From an uncultured Planctomycetia bacterium (GTDB lineage: Bacteria > Planctomycetota > Phycisphaerae > Phycisphaerales > SM1A02): a DNA stretch of 64,000 bases. Under the pieces are notes generated by a model that was not told the DNA's origin, did no database searches, and was given only the letters and a program-made list of their open reading frames with translations. This document shows, in pieces, positions 18,601-26,711 of the stretch. Made by a program: the position numbers and the translations under genes. The DNA is taken from NCBI GenBank assembly GCA_937871505.1, contig CALMPF010000065.1:1-64000 (forward strand). The letters are read 5' to 3'. The first letter of the stretch is position 1. Each line of letters begins with the position of its first letter.

Positions 18601-20111
18601 AGGACGATGCGCAGGAGACGGGCGCTGGATCGTCCAAGGGGGCGTGCCTCTACCTCACGATCGCCGGGAAGTCGGCCCAGGAACTCGCCTACTGCCGCGT
18701 TGACGGCGGTGGCACGCCCACGCTGAACGCCTACGACAACGCCGACGACGCGATCTTGGAGCTCTTCAAGGGTGAATCCAAAGCTGACCCGGGTCTGGCG
18801 GATGAGGTCGTCGTGCTGGGTTCGCGCAGCGCTCGAGGGAGCCGACGGGGGCTCCGAGCGAAGATTCTCCGCGATCGTGCAGGACCGATCGGCGACGCCT
18901 CCGACGATGAAGAACGGTACGTCCTGCCCGATTGCGGCACTCCAGCCAAAGTCACCGAGATCCGGCGAAAGATGATCGACGCGTGCAGACCCTCGCGCGA
19001 GTCGCCGACTCGGCTCATCATCAATGCGACGCATGGCCCGCGGATCCAGCAGCTCATCCTTCAAGAGGTGGTTCAGCACCTCTCGGCACTTGCACTCGTC
19101 GACGTCCTGCGTGTCCATTACGCCTTTGTCGATGACGACCGCGGTGAGACGGCGGTTCCGATCCTCGATGTCACGAGCTCGTTCCGTGTGGCGAACGAGA
19201 CCTGGATCACGCGAGCGCTGCATGGCGGCTTCGATGGCGGACTGGCCGCGACGGGCGCCGCGCTAGCAAAGAAGCGGCAACGCGACCTCGGACGGGCGGT
19301 GCGCGGGCCTTGCGAGGAAGCGGATGCCGCCGGGAGCACCGAGAAGTTCGTCGAGGCTCTCGGCGGCCTGCTCGAAGCGATCCGGAGCAACCACATCGAC
19401 GCCGCCATTGATGCCGTCAAACAGCTTGACGGCATCGCCGATGACCAGCTCCGGCAGGACGCACCCCATCTGCCCCCGATCCGCTCGAGCCTCGAGCTGA
19501 CGCTTGCCGAAGTGAGAGAGCTGAGAGAGACCCGGGATCGATGCCGAACCGATCTTGGCGCGGGCGGCTTTCGCTGCCAGGCAGAGCTCGAGTTGCGATT
19601 TGCTGCCATCGCCTTGCGCTGCGGCATGATCGGCGCGGCCCTTCAGGTCGCGCGCGAAGGCGCGGTTTCGCTCATGCTCTCGAGCGTTCCTCCACCGAAG
19701 CCGCTGCCGGCTCAGGAGAAGGACGTACGAGCCCTTCGAGAACGGGTCTCGAGCGCGGTGATGGAGTCGGAGAATCCGTCGACTGATGCAGAGGGACGGC
19801 CGCGCGCTGGACGCGCGGCTTCCGGAAGCGACGCACCGGCTGAGAAGCGAGTCGCGGTGACTCCAGCGCCGCCCGACCCGCTGGGAGCAGTCGACCTCGA
19901 TCTCATCCCGACTGATTGGCGTGCGAAATACAAGGACCTCGCCGATCTCCGCAACAAGGTCAGCCACGCATTCTCCTCTGGCCGCGGGATCTCATCGGCT
20001 GAGCGCGAAAGAGACATGCCCGTGACGACGATCCGCACGAAGGCGACCTCCCTGATCGAGTTCTTTCTCGCTGCGGCCACTGCCCCGGACGCTGGAGAAA
20101 CGCGCGCCTGA
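18597..20111 (+). CDS. CARF-HEPN ribonuclease, Csx1/TM1812-like
   Basis: Likely ancillary RNase switched on by the cyclic nucleotide that Cmr2 makes. The 504-aa protein's N-terminal 230 residues show the TM1812-type CARF pattern: 'LYLTIAG' first strand, 'INATHGPR' (the family's DxTHGxR ligand loop), then 'LRVHYAF', 'AVPILDVTSSF' and 'GGFDGGLAATGAAL'. Near the C terminus, R452-N-K-V-S-H457 is the Rx4H catalytic motif of HEPN RNases, inside 'DLRNKVSHAF'. The middle 200 residues are helical with charged linkers. It starts in an ATGA overlap with cmr6 and ends the operon. The HEPN motif is clear; the CARF call rests on pattern similarity. Confidence 0.75.
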   Translation: MKDDAQETGAGSSKGACLYLTIAGKSAQELAYCRVDGGGTPTLNAYDNADDAILELFKGESKADPGLADEVVVLGSRSARGSRRGLRAKILRDRAGPIGDASDDEERYVLPDCGTPAKVTEIRRKMIDACRPSRESPTRLIINATHGPRIQQLILQEVVQHLSALALVDVLRVHYAFVDDDRGETAVPILDVTSSFRVANETWITRALHGGFDGGLAATGAALAKKRQRDLGRAVRGPCEEADAAGSTEKFVEALGGLLEAIRSNHIDAAIDAVKQLDGIADDQLRQDAPHLPPIRSSLELTLAEVRELRETRDRCRTDLGAGGFRCQAELELRFAAIALRCGMIGAALQVAREGAVSLMLSSVPPPKPLPAQEKDVRALRERVSSAVMESENPSTDAEGRPRAGRAASGSDAPAEKRVAVTPAPPDPLGAVDLDLIPTDWRAKYKDLADLRNKVSHAFSSGRGISSAERERDMPVTTIRTKATSLIEFFLAAATAPDAGETRA

Positions 20112-20221
20112 TCCGTGCCCGGTCGCCGATCGGCTCGCCCGGCGCTGCTCCTTGACAAGTCGTGACGTTGCCTGGTGGCGGACCTCTGGTGCGCGGACCT
20201 CCGGTCCGCCTCTTCTCCCCA

Positions 20222-20383
20222 GCAGCCTGTGGCGAAAGTGCTTCGGAGGCGAGGGCGAGCGGGGAGGCGAAGATCGAGGAGCCGCGACGAAGCAGTATCC
20301 GCAGTGATACAGGCGAGTTGCGGCGACGATGAGATTCGCCTGTCCGCTCGTCCGCAGCCCAAATGACGTTCGCCACAGGCTGC
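20222..20383. repeat. MITE-like element with 15-bp inverted ends, copy A
   Basis: The ends GCAGCCTGTGGCGAA and TTCGCCACAGGCTGC are perfect inverted repeats of 15 bp around a 132-bp core. A related sequence lies at 39960-40133, sharing the left end and the core block CCGCGACGAAGC...ATCCGCAGTGAT, and then CCGCTCGTCCGCAGCCC. Short size, inverted ends and two dispersed copies fit a non-autonomous transposable element or a structured RNA element. No target duplication was identified. Confidence 0.6.
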
Positions 20384-20497
20384 CAGGCCCTCCGCTCCCT
20401 CCTTGACCCGTCGTGGCCACAAGCAGGACGGGTCCGAGGGCGTCCCCGCTCCACGTTCACCCTGCCGCCGCTGCGGCGGCGGCAGGGTGGGGCAGCG

Positions 20498-20601
20498 GTG
20501 TCGGGCAACGGCAGCGCCCTCGCCGAGGAATACATGATCGCAGCTGCGTGCCTCACCCGTACACGAGTGTCGGGCAACGGCAGCGCCCTCGCCGAGGAAT
20601 A
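20498..20601. repeat. Pair of 35-bp direct repeats spaced by 34 bp
   Basis: Identical copies at 20498-20532 and 20567-20601 begin GTGTCGGGCAACGGCAGC and end CCTCGCCGAGGAATA. Each contains a small CCTC-GCC-GAGG hairpin. The 34-bp unique sequence between them gives exactly the geometry of a one-spacer CRISPR, but the repeat is unrelated to the main array repeat. It could be a relic mini-array of another CRISPR type or simply a tandem duplication. Confidence 0.6.
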
Positions 20602-21024
20602 GGCTGCGATCGCTTCGTCGGCGGCTCGTGCCCGGAGCGACGCGTAAGACCGAGCCACGCGTCATGACGAGCCCGAGCGCAGCGAAGGGACGCAGTCCAC
20701 GGGCACCCGCTCCAAGCCGGGCGCGGACAACGCACCAGTCCGACCAGAACGGAGATGGACTGTCGCCGTTGGAGTGCCAACAATCACTCATGCCTGTTGG
20801 CCAGCCGGTGTCGGCGACCGACGGGCCTTCTCGCGAGGCAGCCTTGGGGCCCGATGGCAGAGTCGCTTGAGCGAGCATCGCGCTCCATCGCCCCGATCCC
20901 GCCCCGCACCCCGTCGCCAGGAGCGGCGCCGGAGCCGAAGATGACGGCCGGCCGCGAAAGGTGGACGGCAGACGCCTGCGAGGAACTCAACCTCGAAGGC
21001 AAGGCGATCGACCACCCATGACCG

Positions 21025-21051
21025 ACTCGTTCCCGAAGGAGTTCATTCGGC
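21025..21051 (-). repeat. Inverted degenerate CRISPR repeat (anti-repeat-like)
   Basis: On the plus strand this reads as the reverse complement of most of the CRISPR repeat. Against the 27-nt complement of repeat bases 3-29, 24 positions match, with two substitutions, one inserted base and one missing base; the core CCCGAAGGAG is exact. It lies 63 nt before the first repeat. If transcribed with the array it could pair with pre-crRNA, like an anti-repeat. It may instead be a decayed repeat in reverse orientation. Confidence 0.6.
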
Positions 21052-21114
21052 CCGCCGGCAGCCCACCAGGCTGCCCGCAGCAGTTTCGGCGGCACGACGC
21101 ATGGCACTGGTGCG

Positions 21115-22961
21115 GTGCCGCAATGAGCTCCTTCGGGAGCAGTTGAAACGCGTAGGACCGTATTGGGTAACCGCGTCTCTGTGTGCCGCAATGAGCTCCT
21201 TCGGGAGCAGTTGAAACGAGGGCGGTCATGGGGCGGCCTTTCTTAATAGTGCCGCAATGAGCTCCTTCGGGAGCAGTTGAAACATGAACTGGCTTGCCAT
21301 ACCAGGGGTGCGGCGAAAGGTGCCGCAATGAGCTCCTTCGGGAGCAGTTGAAACGGCCGTTTTTTGCGACACGGCCTCTCGAAGCGCCGTGCCGCAATGA
21401 GCTCCTTCGGGAGCAGTTGAAACAAGTCTCGCCACGCCTCAAGGTCCCTGATCTTTCGTGCCGCAATGAGCTCCTTCGGGAGCAGTTGAAACAGAAGCGA
21501 TCCTCCCGCTCGGCCTTTGCAAGATGTGCCGCAATGAGCTCCTTCGGGAGCAGTTGAAACCCTCGTCCGCGCAATTTGTGGCAAGAATATACAGTGCCGC
21601 AATGAGCTCCTTCGGGAGCAGTTGAAACGCATGTCCCTCTCCTGCCTCGCCCACAATGGCGGTGCCGCAATGAGCTCCTTCGGGAGCAGTTGAAACGCGT
21701 GGCCACCAGGGCCGAAGAAGATGACGTTCGTGCCGCAATGAGCTCCTTCGGGAGCAGTTGAAACTCCCATGAAGAAGGGGAACTCCCTCATAAATGAGGG
21801 GTGCCGCAATGAGCTCCTTCGGGAGCAGTTGAAACGTTGATCGGGTTCCCCCGATCGGCAGCGGCCGCGAGCGAGTCGTGCCGCAATGAGCTCCTTCGGG
21901 AGCAGTTGAAACCTGATCCGACACGTCAAAGCTGAGGTCGCCCCGTGCCGCAATGAGCTCCTTCGGGAGCAGTTGAAACGCTGCTCTGCCAGCAGACCGA
22001 GAATGAAGTTGTGCCGCAATGAGCTCCTTCGGGAGCAGTTGAAACCGTTCCGCGGACCGTCGTCTGCTGGCCTGCCGGGTGCCGCAATGAGCTCCTTCGG
22101 GAGCAGTTGAAACACGGCACCGGCCGCGTCCATGTCGTCGGGCGAGAGGGTGCCGCAATGAGCTCCTTCGGGAGCAGTTGAAACAGTACCGGTTGCGTAC
22201 TGCTGGAAGGTCAGGCTGTCCGTGCCGCAATGAGCTCCTTCGGGAGCAGTTGAAACATCCGGAGGCGTAACGCTCGACACCACCCTTGGTGGTGTGCCGC
22301 AATGAGCTCCTTCGGGAGCAGTTGAAACCACTGCACCCGACCGGGGTCACCACGATCAGTGCCGGTGCCGCAATGAGCTCCTTCGGGAGCAGTTGAAACG
22401 GAAGGGCTCACATGCTTCGCTTCGCCGCGGCGGCGGGTGCCGCAATGAGCTCCTTCGGGAGCAGTTGAAACGGAAGGCGAGCACGTCCGTGACCATCGGG
22501 TCAATGTGTGCCGCAATGAGCTCCTTCGGGAGCAGTTGAAACGGATTGTCCGCAGGGGTGACCTTCCGAATCGGGTGCCGCAATGAGCTCCTTCGGGAGC
22601 AGTTGAAACAACCTTTTCGTGGTCCAGCCCATCGAGTGGGACAGAGTGCCGCAATGAGCTCCTTCGGGAGCAGTTGAAACACGGCCTGCTGCGTAGCGTC
22701 GAACACTGCGCGTGCCGCAATGAGCTCCTTCGGGAGCAGTTGAAACCGCTCTCCGTCCTCGCATGGGTAATTATATCCACCCAGGTGCCGCAATGAGCTC
22801 CTTCGGGAGCAGTTGAAACTAGTGGAGCCGGTGATTGTCATCTGGAGAACAAACTCGTGCCGCAATGAGCTCCTTCGGGAGCAGTTGAAACTTCTGCCGC
22901 ACCAAGCGGATCACCATGAACGTCGTGTGCCGCAATGAGCTCCTTCGGGAGCAGTTGAAAC
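21115..22961 (+). CRISPR. CRISPR array, leader-proximal part (27 repeats)
   Basis: Twenty-seven essentially identical 35-bp repeats (starting GTGCCGCAATGAGCTCC and ending GTTGAAAC) and 26 unique spacers of about 31-38 bp. The first repeat is 21115-21149 and the last 22927-22961. Each repeat can fold GCTCC-TTCG-GGAGC, a 5-bp stem with a UUCG tetraloop, and then leaves GUUGAAAC as the usual 8-nt type III 5' handle. This fixes transcription on the plus strand, away from the cmr operon. The array is interrupted by an IS21-family insertion 4 bp into the next spacer and resumes at 25892. Confidence 0.98.
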
Positions 22962-23087
22962 CAGGTGTCATTGAGCGCCCAAAACCGGCCACTCATGAGC
23001 GCCTGAAAACCGGCCACCTGGAGGCGGTTCGCGCCCAAGCTCCCGTTCCGCCCTGCGCATGGTGCGTGGGGGGTCGAGGGAGATGGC

Positions 23088-24914
23088 ATGGCGAATCGGC
23101 TGAAGATGGCCAAGAGACTGTGTGTTCTGGAGTTACATCGGCAGGGTTGGTCGTTCCGGAGGATCGCGCGCGAGCTGGGCGTGCACCGGGAGACGGTGGC
23201 GGCGCATGTGCGTCAGGCCGAGTCCGCGGCAAAACCGGCCCCTTCGACGTTGCTCAGGGCGCTCACCGGCTCGGACCCGCCTGAATCAAGGGTGGCCGAG
23301 GCGCCGCGGGATCCGAATCCGGCCACTCCGGACGAGGCGCCCACCGGCTCACTCGGGGCGCCGGGCGCCGAGTCCGGCGCGGGTGCCGGGTCGGACGTTC
23401 CCCCGGAAGGGCTCGGCAGAGACCTGCACTCTTCCAGGCCTGAGGTGGGGCCTGAGGTGGGGCCTGAGGTGGGGCCTGAGGTGGGGCCTGAGGTGGGGCT
23501 CGAGGTGGAGCCTGCGGCATCGGCGGCGCTCGAGGGTGAGTCCGACGGCGAAGTCGGCACCACCGACGTGCGCCCGATGGGCGCGGGCAGTCGATGTGCG
23601 CCGCACCGTGCGCTCGTCTCGTCGATGCTCGAGCGGGGCCTCTCCTCGGTGCGCATCCACGCCGACCTGCGCGATGAGCACGGCGTCGAGCTCAGCTATC
23701 ACTCGGTGCGTCGTTTCGTGGCCGCGCTGGGACGTACGGCGCCGGATCCGTTCCGACGCATGGAGTGCGCGCCCGGCGCCGAGGTGCAGGTGGACTTCGG
23801 GAGCGGACCGACGATCACGATCGACGGTCGAAAGCGTCGCACGCATGTGCTGCGCGCAGTGCTGAGTCACTCGCGCAAGGGCTACTCCGAGGCGGTGCTG
23901 CGGCAGGATGCCGAGTCATTCATCCGAGCGATCGAGAATGCCTTCCGCTGCTTCGGCGGCGTGCCGCGCACGGTCGTGGTCGACAATCTCAAGGCGGCGG
24001 TGCTGAAGGCGGACTGGTTCGATCCGGATCTGAATCCGAAGATCGTGGCGTTCGCGAGACACCACGGCACGGTGATCCTGCCGACGAAGCCGTACACGCC
24101 GCGTCACAAGGGCAAGGTCGAGCGTGCCGTGGCGTTCGTGAAGGACAACGCGCTGAAGGGACGCGAGTTCACGACGCTCGCCGAGATCAACGAGCATCTG
24201 CTGCGTTGGGAGAGCACGGTCGCCGATCGGCGCGTGCATGGCACGACGCGAAGGCAGGTCGGCGAGCACTTCGAGTCGGCGGAGCGCGCGGCACTGCTGC
24301 CGCTGCCGGCCGGGCGCTTTCCATGCTTCCGCGAGGCGCGGCGACGAGTGCATCGCGACGGCCATGTCGAAGTGGCGAAGGCGTACTACTCGGTCCCGCC
24401 GGAGCATCTCGGCCGAGACGTCTGGGCACGCTGGGATGGTCGCGTGGTGCGCATCCTCGACTCGCGGCTGACGCAGATCGCCGTGCATGCGCAGTGCGAG
24501 CCGGGTCGACACAGCACGCAGGACGGTCACATCGCCAGTCGCAAGATCTCCTCGGTGGAGCGCGGTGCGGCGTACCTGATCTCCCGTGCCCGCCTGATCG
24601 GCCGCCATGCGGAGCAGTGGGCGGCACAGGTCGTCGCAGAGCGAGGCGTGGAGGCCCTCCGCACGATCGCCGGCCTGCGCTCGCTGGCCGAGCGCCATCC
24701 CGTCGCGCAGCTCGAGCGCGCGTGCAAGGTCGCCGCGGGACATGGTGCCCACCATCTCCGCGACCTGCGTCGGCTGATGCGGACGGCGGAACAGGCGATG
24801 GAGCAGCAGTCGCTCGAGTTCGTCAGCGAGGATCCGCTGATCAGGCCGCTTGAGGAGTACCAGCGACTGGCCAGCCGGGCGTTTCGGCGCGGACCAGCGG
24901 TCGCGGCGCGATGA
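23088..24914 (+). CDS. istA: IS21-family transposase IstA
   Basis: DDE-type transposase of the IS21 element. The 608-aa protein has an N-terminal helix-turn-helix (LELHRQGWSFRRIARELGVH, residues about 13-32). Its RNase H-like integrase core has the acidic residues in 'EVQVDFGSG', 'VVVDNLKAAVLK' and 'HKGKVERAVAFVKDNA', and a Mu-type C-terminal domain follows. An unusual linker between them is Glu/Pro-rich and contains five exact 12-bp repeats (CCTGAGGTGGGG, 23439-23498) coding for PEVG. The length is above the roughly 500 aa usual for IstA, mainly because of this linker. It lies 63 nt before istB. Confidence 0.93.
   Translation: MANRLKMAKRLCVLELHRQGWSFRRIARELGVHRETVAAHVRQAESAAKPAPSTLLRALTGSDPPESRVAEAPRDPNPATPDEAPTGSLGAPGAESGAGAGSDVPPEGLGRDLHSSRPEVGPEVGPEVGPEVGPEVGLEVEPAASAALEGESDGEVGTTDVRPMGAGSRCAPHRALVSSMLERGLSSVRIHADLRDEHGVELSYHSVRRFVAALGRTAPDPFRRMECAPGAEVQVDFGSGPTITIDGRKRRTHVLRAVLSHSRKGYSEAVLRQDAESFIRAIENAFRCFGGVPRTVVVDNLKAAVLKADWFDPDLNPKIVAFARHHGTVILPTKPYTPRHKGKVERAVAFVKDNALKGREFTTLAEINEHLLRWESTVADRRVHGTTRRQVGEHFESAERAALLPLPAGRFPCFREARRRVHRDGHVEVAKAYYSVPPEHLGRDVWARWDGRVVRILDSRLTQIAVHAQCEPGRHSTQDGHIASRKISSVERGAAYLISRARLIGRHAEQWAAQVVAERGVEALRTIAGLRSLAERHPVAQLERACKVAAGHGAHHLRDLRRLMRTAEQAMEQQSLEFVSEDPLIRPLEEYQRLASRAFRRGPAVAAR
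23439..23498 (+). repeat. 12-bp tandem repeat inside istA
   Basis: Five exact copies of CCTGAGGTGGGG, followed by one degenerate copy, encode Pro-Glu-Val-Gly repeats in the linker between the helix-turn-helix and the catalytic core. Because the unit is 12 bp, copy-number change keeps the frame. Confidence 0.9.
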
Positions 24915-24977
24915 GCGCGTCGTGCGCGGACGCGCCTCGCCATCGGGCGCACCGGCGTCCACCATCCACGAGGGAGC

Positions 24978-25799
24978 ATGACGGGCATGACAAGCATGAC
25001 GGGATCGATCCGCGAGTCGACGCGCACCGCGCTGCGGCGACTGCGCCTTTCAGGCATGAGCGAGACGTTGGAGACGCGTCTCGCCGAGGCCGCGGGCAAC
25101 CGGCTGGGCCACGAGGAGTTCCTCGAACTGATCCTCCAGGACGAGCTGGCCATCCGTCGCGACCGACAGGTGGGTCGTCGGACGAAGGCCGCGCAGTTCC
25201 GCGACCGGCGCTCGCTGGCGGACTTCGACTGGACCTTCAACACGTCGGTCAAGCGCCGCCAGATCGAGGAGCTCGCCACGTGCCGTTTCGTGCGCGAGGG
25301 AGGTGACATTCTGTTGCTCGGTCCGCCGGGCACAGGCAAAAGTCACATCGCACAGGCGCTCGGAGCGCACGCGATCCGCGCGGGCTTCGACGTGCTGTAC
25401 CGGTCGGTCTTCGATCTCGTGCGCGACTTCCTGCACGACGAGGCGGTCGTCGGATCGGAGAAGATCCTGGCGAAGTACCTTCGACCGGAGCTTCTCATCA
25501 TCGACGACATGGGGATGAAGCAGCTTCCGAAGCGGTCAGGCGAGTACCTGTTCGAGATCGTCCTGCGCCGTCACGAGCGTCGCTCGACGCTGATGACCTC
25601 CAACCGCCCCTTGACCGACTGGGGCAAGCTGCTCGGCGACGTGCCCTCCGCGACGGCGATCCTGGATCGCTTCCTGCACCGGGCCACCCTGATCGAGATC
25701 ACCGGCCGCAGCTACCGCCTCAAGGACCGCGCCGCCGAGGTGGCGAAGGCGGACGAGACTTGCGGCGACACCCCCACCGCGGGTAGAAAGCGGTCGTAG
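24978..25799 (+). CDS. istB: IS21-family helper ATPase IstB
   Basis: AAA+ ATPase that assists IstA in target choice and strand transfer. The 273-aa protein has the Walker A motif GPPGTGKSH (about residue 114), Walker B 'LLIIDDMG', and 'LMTSNRPLTDWGKLL' as sensor region, all standard for IstB. Its N-terminal part contains the helical DnaC-like domain. Several ATGs lie close together at the start (24978 onward), so the exact start could shift by a few codons. It ends 56 nt before the right inverted repeat. Confidence 0.93.
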   Translation: MTGMTSMTGSIRESTRTALRRLRLSGMSETLETRLAEAAGNRLGHEEFLELILQDELAIRRDRQVGRRTKAAQFRDRRSLADFDWTFNTSVKRRQIEELATCRFVREGGDILLLGPPGTGKSHIAQALGAHAIRAGFDVLYRSVFDLVRDFLHDEAVVGSEKILAKYLRPELLIIDDMGMKQLPKRSGEYLFEIVLRRHERRSTLMTSNRPLTDWGKLLGDVPSATAILDRFLHRATLIEITGRSYRLKDRAAEVAKADETCGDTPTAGRKRS

Positions 25800-25891
25800 G
25801 CGCTGGCCGGTTTTGAGGCGCCCATCGGTGGCCGGTTTTCAGGCGATCAGTGACAACCAGGACGTTCCCTTTGCATGCAGGAAGGTGCTGG

Positions 25892-26410
25892 GTGCCGCAA
25901 TGAGCTCCTTCGGGAGCAGTTGAAACGTCTGACTTCATTTTCAAGGCGTAGGCCTCCAGTGCCGCAATGAGCTCCTTCGGGAGCAGTTGAAACCACGGTG
26001 GTGCCGCCGCTGGTGGCGGTGACACCACGTGCCGCAATGAGCTCCTTCGGGAGCAGTTGAAACTGAACATCCCCGCGACGTGGAGCCAGCCGAACGCGCG
26101 TGCCGCAATGAGCTCCTTCGGGAGCAGTTGAAACGACAAAGTTTCACTGAGCCCCACCGCCACTCATCGTGCCGCAATGAGCTCCTTCGGGAGCAGTTGA
26201 AACCCAACGCCCCTGCTGGGAGGAGAAAAAAATGGTGTGCCGCAATGAGCTCCTTCGGGAGCAGTTGAAACCTTCTCCTCCCGGTTCCGGGTGGTCTCGT
26301 ACAGGGGCACCGTGCCGCAATGAGCTCCTTCGGGAGCAGTTGAAACGGGGGGGCGGGTCACAGACCCGCCCCTACGCGTTCCGCAATGAGCTTCTTCGGG
26401 AGCAGGTGAC
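25892..26410 (+). CRISPR. CRISPR array, leader-distal part (7 repeats plus a degenerate end)
   Basis: Seven perfect 35-bp repeats at 25892, 25959, 26029, 26100, 26169, 26237 and 26312, with six spacers of 32-36 bp. A degenerate copy at 26378-26410 (GTTCCGCAATGAGCTTCTTC start, GGTGAC end) marks the trailer end. The stretch between the last perfect repeat and the degenerate one is the genome's own GGGCGGGTC hairpin repeat, which is not like a phage-derived spacer. Together with the left part, the ancestral array had 34 intact repeats. Confidence 0.97.
26351..26371. repeat. GGGCGGGTC hairpin repeat, copy 2 (in terminal spacer position)
   Basis: A 9-bp stem with loop ACA, sitting between the last perfect CRISPR repeat and the degenerate terminal repeat. 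It has the same trailing CCTACGC as the copy at 84-104. Confidence 0.8.
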
Positions 26411-26414
26411 GTAG

Positions 26415-26435
26415 GGGCGGGTCTTTGACCCGCCC
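26415..26435. repeat. GGGCGGGTC hairpin repeat, copy 3
   Basis: A 9-bp stem with loop TTT, starting five bases after the degenerate CRISPR repeat. It is preceded by GTAG, so relative to copies 1, 2 and 4 it is in the opposite orientation. Confidence 0.8.
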
Positions 26436-26609
26436 TCTTTCGCTGTTCACCGACGACCGAGTGCATGTTGAATCCAGCCATCCCACCGATGGTGACGAAG
26501 GCGCCCTCTTTCGCTGTTCACCGACGACCGATTGCATGTTGAAGCCAGCCACGCCACCGATGGTGACGAAGGCGCCCGCTTTCGCTGTTCACCGACGACC
26601 GATTGCATG
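26432..26609. repeat. 71-bp tandem repeat, 2.5 copies
   Basis: Units start at 26432, 26503 and 26574, beginning GCCCTCTTTCGCTGTTCACC (third unit GCCCGC). The third is cut after about 36 bp at GATTGCATGG. Units 1 and 2 differ at about four positions. They fill the space between the array trailer and the cas6-RT-cas1 gene, and no protein is evident. Confidence 0.85.
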
Positions 26610-26690
26610 GTCGTGCGTGATCCGGCGCCGAGGAGCGTCGCCTTCGGGTTGGCACCTCGTTCCGTCTTGACGCCGATGACCTGCGAAGGA

Positions 26691-26711
26691 GGGCGGGTCA
26701 GAGACCCGCCC
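26691..26711. repeat. GGGCGGGTC hairpin repeat, copy 4
   Basis: A 9-bp stem with loop AGA followed by CCTACGG, almost identical to copy 1 at 84-104. Confidence 0.8.

Larger units (their letters stand above)
20112..21114. other. Leader-like region before the CRISPR array
   Basis: A 1-kb gap between the CARF-HEPN gene and the first CRISPR repeat, with no convincing gene. Contents in order are a TTGACA hexamer at 20152-20157, a 162-bp element with 15-bp inverted ends (20222-20383), two 35-bp direct repeats spaced by 34 bp (20498-20601), and a 27-nt inverted, degenerate copy of the CRISPR repeat (21025-21051). The repeat orientation (GTTGAAAC at the 3' end) makes this the upstream, leader side. 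It is not AT-rich, unlike many leaders. Confidence 0.6.
22966..25855 (+). mobile_element. IS21-family insertion sequence inside a CRISPR spacer
   Basis: A 2890-bp element with istA and istB. The ends are TGTCATTGAGCGCC (left) and, read inwards, TGTCACTGATCGCC (right). Subterminal copies of AAAACCGGCCA, two at each end, are typical transposase-binding repeats of this family. It is flanked by the 6-bp direct repeat ACCAGG (22960-22965 and 25856-25861). Removing the element and one duplicate restores a 34-bp spacer (25858-25891) between two perfect repeats. No decay is visible, so the insertion looks recent. Confidence 0.93.

Noticed and set aside
20152..20157. TTGACA as a CRISPR leader promoter
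   Set aside because: No acceptable -10 at 16-18 bp, and it is almost 1 kb from the first repeat.
21115..26410. Two independent CRISPR arrays
   Set aside because: Repeats are identical and the IS21 target duplication joins them into one interrupted array.
21000..26550. Many minus-strand open frames (up to 362 aa) with repeating FNCSRRSSLRH, FQLLPKELIAA or VSTAPEGAHCGT
   Set aside because: They are three-frame translations of the 35-bp CRISPR repeat on the opposite strand, not proteins.
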